This document shows, piece after piece, positions 1 through 12,300 of a stretch of 64,000 bases of DNA (positions are counted from its first letter, which is position 1; the number at the start of each line of letters is the position of its first letter). The DNA comes from Solen grandis (Eukaryota; Mollusca; Bivalvia; Adapedonta; Solenidae): contig CM037777.1 of the NCBI GenBank assembly GCA_021229015.1, forward strand, positions 57,543,608 through 57,607,607. Direction: 5' to 3'. The notes under the pieces are model-generated. The model made no database searches and was not told the origin of the DNA. It saw nothing but the letters and a program-made list of their open reading frames with translations. Position numbers and translations under genes: made by a program.

Positions 1-178
1 ACTGCACTCCACCTCAATGTGATCTATCCATGTTTTAAGTTTCAAGGTGATACCTCAAATACTTTTCGAGTTATGCTCCGGACAAGAAAGTGTGACGCCG
101 ACGACGCCGACGACGACGACGACGCCGACGGACAAAGTGATCCCTATGTGTCTGCCATGCTATGCAGGCGACACAAAA
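1..178 (+). mobile_element. Tail of a pearl-like non-autonomous element
   Basis: The window opens inside a repeat that ends near 178. It has a GACGCC/GAC microsatellite (about 93–131), then a subterminal hairpin (TGTGTCTGCC pairing with GGCGACACA, 148–174) and a run of A. Microsatellite, hairpin and A-rich end in that order match the 3' ends of the other pearl-like elements in this window. The body lies off the left edge. It sits in a PDZD8 intron just downstream of the 291–391 exon. Confidence 0.6.
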
Positions 179-290
179 AGGATGTGTGTAGCTTCCTTTA
201 TGAACACACTGTCAAAGTAAAATTGGTCTGTCATCAAGTGAAAGATAATAAGAAAAAAAAAAGTGCATGCAATTATCAAGTCTCACTCAC

Positions 291-391
291 ATCTCGGAGG
301 ATCAGGCCATGACTGACCCCTGGGGACAGTTTGATGATGATGTCCAGTACTGACCAGCTCTGTCTCCATACTGCTTCCATGTCTTCCTTGT
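291..391 (-). CDS. PDZD8: PDZD8 coding exon 8 (C2-like end, before PDZ)
   Basis: 101 nt, entered in phase 1 and left in phase 0. The acceptor is TTTGTGCAG and the donor GTGAGT. It encodes a D completed across the junction, then KEDMEAVWRQSWSVLDIIIK and LSPGVSHGLILRD. In human PDZD8 the matching stretch (VWEEKQRSSIKTVELIKG) lies just before the PDZ domain. This is the last coding exon in the window. Confidence 0.88.
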
Positions 392-3300
392 CTGCACAAA
401 CACATTCAAACATGGTCAGGTAAACACATATAGTATACATACATTTGATGATGGTTAGGTACATGGTCAAGTGATCACATACAATATACTCATATCCATA
501 TGTGAATATGGTCAAGTGAATACATGCAGTATACTCATATTCTTGTAAACACAGTCAGGTGAACACATACAATATACTCATATACACATGTGAACATGGT
601 CAAGTGAATACATGCAGTATACTCATATACTTGTGAACACAGTCAAGTGAACACATACAGTTTACTCATATACACAAGTAATTATGCTAAAGTGAATACA
701 TGCAGTATACTCATATACTTGTGAACACAGTCAGGTGAACACATACAATATACTCATATACACATTTGAACATGGTCAAGCGAATACATGCAGTATACTC
801 ATATCCATATGTGAATATGGTCAAGTGAACACATACAGAATACTCATATACACATGTGAACATGGTCAAGTGAACACATGCAGTATACTCATATCCATAT
901 GTGAATATGGTCAAGTGAACACATACAGAATACTCATATACACATGTGAACATGGTCAAGTGAACACATACAGAATACTCATATACACATGTGAACATGG
1001 TCAAGTGAACACATGCAGTATACTCATATACATGTGAACATGGTCAAGTGAACACATACAGAATACTCATATACACATGTGAACATGGTCAAGGAAACAT
1101 CAACAATCCGTTCCGTACCCCCCCCCCCCCCCCCCCGAAAAAAAACATATCCGAAAAAAAAAAAAAAAAAAATAACATTGATATTTTCAATCAACATACC
1201 CTGAATCATTTGCAGTGTGAAAATAGATCTTTTATTATATTTCAGCATCCTGTTGGCATAATAAGGTATTTTTCTGCAATATTTACCTCTACGAAATCGA
1301 AAGTTTGTTTACCGGAAGTGCATGTATATGACGGTCTGTATATGACTCTAACGAATCAATAAATTGTTGGAAGCAGTCGTTTTGGTGTTGTTTATTATGT
1401 GCCTTTGTGTTTATATATTTTTTTTGTCAATAACTTTTATTCATTTGTGATTATTTTTTTTATTTAAATGCGTTGTGCTGCAGCTAGCCACTACCATGTG
1501 TGTAAGTAAGTAAGTAGCGTTCGCCCCTGTGCCACGTCGAGGCCCAGCTTATTTTTGTTCTTACAAATTACAAATTAATAAGGAGATCAAACATTTTGAT
1601 TAGCCTTTGATATTGTCATTAATTACCGCATTTAAAAGTCGACCGGTTACAGTTTGCAAACAAGCAATGGTCCATTATTACGGCATAGATAATTACACGG
1701 CACCGTCCAAATAACCGCGAAGTACAAACCGTCGGATTCATCTTAACTGCCCAATAATGACCTAGACGGGTGTCCCTGCCTGACCCCCACTGACACCTGC
1801 CCCGAGGACACACCGGAAATTCAAGAAGTAGGTCAATTGGTGTGTAAGAGGGACTATTATGAACCGTTTGGACCGATTTTGAAAGTTTTAGACGAGGATT
1901 ATGGATTTTTTTTCGACCGATTTTTTTGGTACTTTTTGAAATCTGAACCGGTCGATTGAGATCAAAATCGGTCAAAACCGGTAAAAAATCGGTTTTTAGG
2001 ATCCTTGCATGTGAACATGATCAAGCGAATACATGCAGTATACTCATATCCATATGTGAATATGGTCAAGTGAACACATACAGAATACTCATATATACAT
2101 GTGAACATGGTCAAGTGAACACATACAGAATACTCATATACACATGTGAACATGGTCAAGTGAATACACACAATATACTCATATCAATATGTGAACACAG
2201 TCAAGTAAACACATACAATAAACTCATATACACATGTAAACAAGGTCAAGTGAACACATACAATATATTCATATCCACATGTGAAAATGGTCAAGTGAAC
2301 ATATACAATATACCCATGTGAACATGGTCAGTCACTGATAACAAATACATACTGACAGATAAATTCACCCACTGACAGGTTAACTACCCATGAACATATA
2401 TTTTCTCCATGAAGAGATAAAGTGTAAACCTATAGTTCTATTTACCCATAGATGCCTTTATGCATTCTCTTCATTGATTAATTGGTTAACCTAGCTAGAT
2501 TCCAACTGGTAAAATAGCATAGATGTACCACAGGACACCGATATTCAGTTGTTTTTTTGTGTGTTTTTTTTACTGAATATCAGGTTCCTGTGGATGTACC
2601 GATGTATATAAATGACTTGATGCTAATCGCTAATGGAGTGAGTTAAAACATATCCAAACCAAAACGTACCCAATATTTAACGTACCCAAGTATCTTTTTT
2701 TTTGTATTTTTTTTTTAATTTCACTTGATATTTTCGTATAATATTTTTAGTCAGGTTAATATTTATGATTTTGTATGAACAAATTTTTTTTGGTCTTTTG
2801 TTGATGTTTGGTTATTGATGTATCAAAATATTAATATACCTATTCTCATAAAAAATTCTTTATAATTGATTTATTTTATTTTTTTAATGAAATATTTTTT
2901 TTGACAATTGGACAATTGAATGAAATATTTTTTTTGACAATTGAATGAAATATTTATTTGATAATTTATTTATAAAACTAAATGTGAATTAAATTCATTT
3001 AATTAACATTTAGAATTATATGACAGTATTTGTATTGTTTTTATTTCAACATATTTCTTTTTAAATTTCTTTTTATTTTTAAATATTATGCACCAATTGA
3101 ATATGTCTTTGACAGTCCAAGTATAACAAATGCATATATCATACCAGAATATAAAGACAATAAAGTTTTCTGAAAACAGCCACTTGCTTTAAGTTTGGCT
3201 CCAACTTCTTAAATTTGGCTCTAATTTTTCTCATTTGGCGAATGTGTTGGCGCAAACATTTTTACAGCCAGGGTGAGCCCTGCTCTTGGACAGATATATA

Positions 3301-6300
3301 TTGAAGTCAAGGATAGTTAGTGTTGTATTTGGAGAAAAATATAACTCCAGCAATATTATTCAAGTCATACAGTGATGTCAAGCTAAATACAGGTAGAGAA
3401 GACCTTGAGTGTATTGGCGCATCTGGGTAGAATCATCAACCTTCCACAAGAAGAGATAGATAAAAATACATATACATCTATGGAATAGTTTCTATGTATC
3501 AACTGATAAATAAACATACTAACAGACATATAAACAGTGCATATAATTATGAACAGATGGATTTACTTACCTACAGAGAGAGTACAGTACAGTTTACTGT
3601 CTGGGGCAAGCTCCTGGAGCCTGCTGCAACGCAAGACTTGCACCGTCAGCTTGCCACGCCCAAACCGGTTTCCACGGAAACAGATATCAGGGTTGATGAA
3701 AGACTCCTCAGCTTTCACAAACAGAGGCTTGAACCTCATCTTGTAACTAGGTAAAATATGTTTCTTTCTGATTGTTCTTTTAATCTGAAATGTGAACAAT
3801 TCATGTATATACTCCAATGATAATCCATATATATTACTAATGGTCTCCTTCTTAGAAACTTCCAATACACAAAGCACATGTATTGTTTGTATACAGGTGT
3901 TAAAAGTCACTAGGACTCAATTTCCAAACTGTTGTTAATTATAATCAGTTTATTCAAAATCAGGTTTTACTAAATTAATTAATAAATAATAGAAAAGAAG
4001 AAAAATAAAATAATGAACAATAGATAAGGAGAAGAAAACAAATGAATAGAAAAAAAATTACTTTTACTCTGTCGTCATATTCTTTTAATCTACAGACAAA
4101 TATAACTTATTTTTTAAACAAAATGAACAAAAGCACAGTTTATCCAAGAAACTGCTTTGATGATCAGTCATCAAAAAGAAAAAATACAAAACTCACAAAA
4201 GAAAGCAAAAAAAAAAGACAATACCCTACTGAACAAATTCAGCTATTTTAAGCAATTAGCAAACCCCAAAAGGCTTTCTTACTGTAAAGGAACATTCAAT
4301 AACATCTGACAGGTACATGGGCACTGCTTTTCACTACCTTCCAAAGAGAACATAAACAATAAATGATGTACTACCTCTACTCTAAAATCTCTCAATTCCC
4401 TAAAATATAATTTCATGATTTTATCAAATCTGTGGACCTTTCCAGTCATTACTGTGAAAAAGTAGGCATATCTTTACCTACCATTAAGAGATCATGATTA
4501 ACAAGTCTACCTCACAAACAGTATCACAAACATTTCATGTATTATTTAATGTTAATGGGTCAACCACTGATCACATGATATCCTGGTATAACTATTTGGT
4601 AATTTGATAATTACATTTAAATATATCTATAAACATTGAAAGGTCCATTAGATCATCAACCTATCTCCATTTCACTAAACTAGCCTTCATCTATCTAACT
4701 TGCAAGTTATAAAAGCTTCTAGTGTCTATAAGCATTGTGGTATTCTGTTTAAACATCTTTATCCTGAGGTTCCTTGTTTTTAGAGAATACCGTCACTGAA
4801 ATACAGTCGAACCCCGGATATTCGAAATCCCTGGGATCAGCGTTTTATTTCGAGTAAGGCTTGTATTCGAATAACCCAAATCACGTCGATCGTTGAGACA
4901 AAAGCCCATCCCACCCACTTTTTTCATGCAGTGAACGTATAATGTACACTTTTTAAAATATGTTATGATTAAGTAATGTAAATGAAAACGACTATAGATA
5001 ATCAATTTTTATTTCACATCTTTCATCTTCTTATGCATAAATGATTTCGATACATAGATAATCAATGCATATGTCAATAACAAAGATACATACATACATG
5101 TACATTTATCAGGTCTTACTAAATCACAAGCCACTACATGTGCCCATTATAAACACCGTCTTGAAAACAGCAGTGGATAATCAATATTTTATTTACCAAC
5201 ATTCATTTTATCTGCATACATGAACATTCATCATGTCTGACTAAATCATAAGTAACTACATGTATCAACGTTACATCAACATCGTCTCGAAAAATGATGT
5301 AATCGTGGTCTGCTTGTTACACTTGCTTAAATTTTCCTTTACCAGCTTCCGAAATACCACAATCATCACCTTTATGATTGAACTGCACAAACACCCAATC
5401 AATTAACAATTTATGTTAACTGTAAGCGGCTGTCTGCACCCATTTCAGTAATAAATTGACGTTCGCACCTTTCCATTGTTTGTTATCAAAATGCCCCCAG
5501 TAATTAATGCTCGTCAGTGACTTCGGATAAGGAGGTGCGAAAATCATACGAATTGATTGGCACGGGCCAAAAAATCTTTTTAGATGAGGCCAGGTATTCG
5601 AATGGCACAATTTTAATAACCAGATATTTTTACATAGAAATGAGAATGAGAGTGATTGGGACCAACAAAGTATTTCGAATGACGCCAGGTATTTGAATGA
5701 GAGGTGGTGGAGTAACCGGGGTTCGACTGTAGTATTTCAGTAATATAGCCATGTCAAGCTAATAACAGGTGAAGGAAGACCCAAAGTGCAGAGAAGTATC
5801 GCTGTATAACTAACAAACTATTGCAATTCAGCTGGAGGACTTGGGATACAAATGTAAAATTCTGAACATCTTCCCAGGCAAGAACACCCAGTACCACCCA
5901 TTATTACTAAAGTGGTTAATGTACCATGTAGGTTCTACTATCCCAAATTATATTGAAAAAAAAAATCTTAGAAATAAATTTAGGATCATTAATTCACATC
6001 TGTTGTCATCAAATTCAAATACTAGTGAATGCGCCCAGGTACTATTTACCAGTATTCATAAATATATAATTAATATAATAACATAAATGCCAAATATATA
6101 CACTGTAATCATATGCACAAACCGTGATATCTTTACAAGCCCTGGCTTGCTCCATGAGAATATGGGCATGTGCTAATTAAATTTCTATCACTGACATGCA
6201 TAGCAAACTAATCTTTATAAAATCTATTGTATTTTCCAAAGGATTCTACATCTAGACATATCTTAAACACTACAAGAGCATGCACTGCCTGAAAGTACAA

Positions 6301-9300
6301 GTAGCTAAACAACAATGATCATGTTTGTCTTTTTTTACTACTGAAGGTAAACCAGCAAGTCTGAATATTTTTCTCATCCAGAGCTGTCATTGAAATACTG
6401 TTTTCTCAATGTTGTGTCTGTACAATATATCAATAATGGTCATAAAAAAATGTTGCAATGAAAAAAAATGCAACATATTTCATGATTTAGTGTTTTCTGT
6501 GATGATACATGGTACTCAAATGTTGATATTTCATATGATTAATTTATTCAAACAATTCCCTCAGTTATAAAAATAGTTCAACTATTTCTGGATATTGAAA
6601 CATAAGGAAAGAAAGTCTGAGCTTGTTCCTAATATTCCTGATGTCTATGTTTTTACTATAACAGGCTGCAGTCTCATTCCGGAAGTATAATTCTGTCATT
6701 CTGTCCTATACTTACACATACTTAGGAACTAGAAACACATCACATGTAGCCATGGTTGAATTAAACATTCAATTAACAAAATGTTCATATGTAAATTAAT
6801 CCCCTCAGTTTTAGTTTGCCAAACCATTGTTTGGAAAACTAGGCATGCCTTTAAAATTAAGTTTAACTACAATTGTGTGTTATAATTGGTAGATGTATGT
6901 CTATAAAATGTATTCCTGACACCTTTTATCTTAACAAATAAACAAGATGGCTTTGAAAAATGGGTCTCAAAAACTTTCATCCTAAACTGAATAACTGTAT
7001 TTAAAATACATTACTGAGTTGTACTCTTTCAATAGATAGTAACCACTTTTTTTTCTTACATTTCTTTAATGCAATCATAATTTCACATTTCTATACTTTG
7101 CATAGATAACACATATAGAAAGGAGAAAAACTACTTGCTTCAAATGTTCAGGTTTTTTTTTTTTCCAGCATGGTAATTATGAAGTATTAAGATGAAAAGA
7201 GAAACTACATACTGATATACTGGATATTAAATGTGATCAGATATAAGCTATAAGGTGTGATCTGATGTGAACATGCAAGGCTGACCGTCTAAAATGGCCA
7301 TTTCACACTGTCAACACTGCTTATCAAACCTTATTCCTCCTTTAAGTCAAACTATTAACATGACATCTCACATCATCATACATAATAGTAAACCATAGAA
7401 AACTTAGATCAAACTGAAACCATTTTCATGAATCATTTTATATATTCATTTCACAATCTCCACGGCAGTGAAGAGTATAAAACAATATAAAATATGGTAT
7501 GACTTAAATTCCACTTAGCACTCAGTGATATGAACACATTCAAAATTCTTGTTTAAACAAGTAACTGGTGTTGTATGCAACACATAAAGTCCCCTACCGG
7601 CTCCACCTTGACTCAATATGGTAATCAATCCCATTTTTTGCCATATTTTCACTATTTCCGTTACCATAGCAACCACAATTTTAGTCGAAGAACAAAAATA
7701 AGATGATGTGCATAATCTACACATTGCCATCTAGTCATATACCAAGTTTCATCAAGTTTGCTTGCTTAGTTATCGCGGGATCCCATTTTTTACCATATTT
7801 TCACTATTTCCGTTACCATAGCAACCACAATTTTAGTCAAAGAACAAAAATAAAATGACGTGCATAATCTACACATTGCCATCTAGTCATATAGCAAGTT
7901 TCATCAAGTTAGCTTGCTTAGTTATCGCGGGATCCCATTTTTGCCATATTTTCACTATTTCCGTTACCATAGCAACCACAATTTTAGTTGAAGAACAAAA
8001 ATAAAATGATGTGCATAATCTACACATTGCCATCTAGTCATATACCAAGTTTCATCAAGTTAGCTTGCTTAGTTATCGCGGGATCCCATTTTTGCCATAT
8101 TTTCACTATTTCCGTTACCATAGCAACCACAATTTTAGTCGAAGAACAAAAATAAAACGACGTGCATAATCTACACATTGCCATCTAGTCATATACCAAG
8201 TTTCATCAAGTTAGCTTGCTTAGTTATTAAGTTATCGCGGGATCCAGATTTGAGCGGACAGACGGACGGACAGACGGACAGACGGACAGACTGACAGACG
8301 GACAGACGGACAGACGGACAGACGGACGGACGGACAGACGGACGGACAGACGGAGGGCAAACCTATAGTCCCCTCCGGTGTGAACACCGGTAGGGGACTA
8401 AAAAACATTTAAGTGAATAACTAAGCTGGTATAAATAGTTACCAAAATGATGAACAAAATTTAAGAAATGAAATATTCCAGAATTTTTTCTACGGGGAAC
8501 AAATAATGATATACCTTCTTAAATATTTAAGGGTGCCATGACCAAGTATTAACATACTTGACTGCAGATTCGAAGGTAATGGATTCAAATAGGTTTTTAC
8601 TAAGTGTTTAAGTATTACTTAAAACTAAGTGAAGGAATTTGAGTCAATCTGTGGGTTACTAACAGTCTGATTTTGATTCATACAGGTGGCATAGTTCATT
8701 TCTTTTCATACTTTAGTGTGGTAAGGACATAAATACGCCCGACCATGACAAGAAGAGGAGGTTTACCTGATTGATGACTAGAGAAGAGATCTGTGGGATG
8801 GGTCGGCCATTGAAGCGAGAATCTACCTCGAAATCCATCTTTGGTTCCTACAAGAAAATGTTGATATTGCTAACTTTCTGAAAAAAAACTTCAATCTCAA
8901 ATATCACACTCATATCACTGTGGCAAAGATATACCTTTTTAAACATAAGCAACACTGTTGGTATGTAAAACTGGATCAAAACAAAACTTACATAACAACA
9001 ATATGCACTGGAAGTATACTTTAAATCCAATGAGAAAAAAAAATCAAATATTGATTGGCATTATTGACCATGATGGAGAGCAGCCATTGTTGGAGAAAAG
9101 GCTAACCAAGGTAATCCTGGAAAACAGACTATATAAAAATGATATGATGATGATGATGATGATGATGATATGTTTATGAGTTGTATAATCCAATGAAACC
9201 TACATCATAAAAAGCAAATGACCAGTGGGTGAAAGGTAGCCTGGTCATCTGCAGTCGACAGTGGCCAGCCAGCTTGGTCACTGTGATGGACAGGTAGGCC

Positions 9301-12300
9301 CAGGCTCCAAATATGAGGTCAACGTCCAGCGTGATCTGGAACCCTCCATCATAGTCTATGTCTACATCTACATCTACAGTCTGAAACAGACACACACAGA
9401 ATCATACAGCATCTTCAATATCTTCATATTACATGTATCAAACAAGACAATAAAGATCTTCTTTTCTTTTTTTTACAGTCTTGTCTATTAATACTCATTA
9501 TGTGTCTGTGATATGGATTAACAGAATCTGGGTGTCTGTGGAGCCTACTAATTAATGCACTAGCTTTTCACCAAAGCAACCAAGATTCAATCTTAGGCTT
9601 GTCTGACATAGTATGTGAAAGGGTAAATGATCACCCAATCTTATATGCAAGTTTTATCAAGGTACAGTGGTTTCCCCCCCACACCTAGGACCATGTTAAT
9701 GCCACCAATAATGCAAACATGAATTTCCTATTAAGCAATATTACTATCTGTCCAATAGTAAATTAATTCATTTAAAACTTTAAATAGAATAAGTCCTTCC
9801 GGTAAAATGAAGATTTGGGAGATTTTAAACAATAGGTGACCACTTCATGTTGGAAGTGGGCTTTACAGAAATTCTGATACAAAAGGCTGAAATGAAGCTC
9901 TGGTTTGGTCTAAAGTCTAGACAATTACAATACTAATGATAAGATTGGTTCCGAAAACTGTAATTTATTAATCAGAGGAATCAGAAGTCCAAACCTTTTA
10001 AATAACCTATAAGTAATCAGCTGAATCAATTCCAAACTAGATAGTAGATGCTATGCTGTTTCTCATATGTCAATGGCATACTTTTGAAAATACAACTTTT
10101 TCCTCTGTTTTGTAAATTTAAAAAATAGTACTAAAACATTTGACACTACACAACATTGGACACTCTCTCAGTTAACCCTTTCCCTCATATAGACTCATTT
10201 TGACGCACTCAGTAGGTACCACATAAAGCCTGATCTGCAGAAAACCACAGTTAAACCTTACCAAATTTAATTGTAAAATCCTCATTTCCAGACCACTGAG
10301 GAGCAGCGAACAGCATAAAACCTGATCAGCCTGCGAGTCACTCGCAGCTGATCTGGTTTTATGCTGTTCGCATAGGTCTTTTCATGGTTTCCTCTATGAG
10401 GGAAAGGGTTAAATCAGCCAAAAGATCAAAGGAGGTCAGATAAGAAATTACTAACAGATAACATTGCCAACCTCAAAATAGCAAATTGATTATTGCCAAT
10501 AAATTATTAAGAAACTTATTATTACCAGTGGAGGAATAATTGGTTCTTTACTACAGTAAATACTACCAGGAAAACTAGTTAGACACTCACTTCTATATGG
10601 TCCTCTTTATCGAGGTTTACTCCTCGTAACTCTAGGGACTTCACCACTGGAAAGTTGGCCCCAAAGTTAAAGTCACGAACCTGTAAGAAAACAGCCATGA
10701 CGATTCAGTATGTATGGTTCTTTCTTATGAAGATACTCTCCCAATATATATCTCTGTATCCTTCAATCAAATGAGCCTTAAGTTAAGAAGTGTCTTAAAT
10801 TATCTGACAGTGCTTATAGACATTGTATGTAAATATATATATATATGTACATGTATAATTGTAGAATTCATAAGATGTGCACTCTGTTATATTATGAAGT
10901 GAGATATGAATTTGAGCTGTCAGTCTTAGTTATTGCATAACTCCTTCATGTGTCTCAAGCTTGCAACTTGACTCAAAAACATGTAAAGATGATGAACTTT
11001 TTGTTAAACAAGATTTGCTAGAATGCAATGGGACATGAGATTCCTGTACAGCCCCTCCTTCACTTTGTGAAGCTAGGGTAGGAATATTTTCAGATCTGTC
11101 CTGTTGGTAATATCTGGTAATCATGTAAACAAAGACTTAAGACAAGAAATAAAACCCGACCTGGATTTGATTGAGGAACTTCCCTGTGGTTGTGGCAAGC
11201 ATTTCCTCAAACTCTACGTTCATCTTCCGAGCAGCCCATCTAGTCAAAAAGAAAGAGACAGTCTTTTGTTTGTTGGCTTGGGTTTTAATGTCCAACTGAC
11301 ATAATTTCAAACATTTGCCTTTAATAACTACATGACAGTGATACAGATATATTGCTGCCTTATCTTGATATAATGCCACAGACAAGTAACTAATGCAACA
11401 TCTGAGTCACAATTTCCTGGCACTGGACCAACTAGTCCTGGAGCTATCCTTCTATACTAAGAGCCAAGCAGGGGAGATATATATATATATATCAGTGCCA
11501 TTCTTAAGGACAGTTATCATGTTAGATATCAAACTGACTTCCGTTACAGGCTGGATGCCTTAACCCCTCATCACCAGGAAGGTGAATTGGTTTCAAATGA
11601 CATTTTTTAAATAATTTACTATCATTTAAGCCATTTCACACAAAATCAGGAAATCACTCTTTGCAGTGAGTCATAGGAATTATGAAAGGTGTTGTAAAGA
11701 CCATTTCCTGAAATACACTAGAGTACATATGACAAAATCTTCCATCATAACAAAAGTGCTTTTGAAAGATAAGCAGCAATACATGTACAAAAAGTGGCAG
11801 ATCCACCATCAGTCTATTTGGACTTGGCAAGCAATAATGATCCTAGTATCCCTACCTCCGCACTCTGGCTGTGTCCTTCAGTTCAGCAAACAAGAACTGC
11901 ATAACCATATTCAGCACCAGACACTGGTCCTCCCTCCTCTCCGCTATGGTGGTTTACCTGTCTCCCCCTTCATCCCATGGTCCCTGGCCCTGGAATGTGT
12001 GTGGCTCTCCAGATTCTTCAGCAAGGACTGGAAATGAACAATGTATTACAGCCTCAAGTTATTTCAAGACAAGGTCTGTCATCTATGAATGTAAAAAAAT
12101 ATTGTCTTGCAACAGAGTGGTGGTAATGTGTTGTTAATGTTGTCTTTTCCCCTACAGTGACCAAGAAATGAATACTGGATGGTCAAAAAGTTTTTATATC
12201 AATAACTTTGATATGACAGATATAAGTATGATCTTAACCCTTTACCTGTTACCTTTTCATGTACAAATTTATGACTTGATGAATAAAAAATGATTGAACT

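Noticed and set aside
711..1248. Open frames of about 100 codons on both strands with 15-residue repeats
   Set aside because: Translation of the 45-bp minisatellite.
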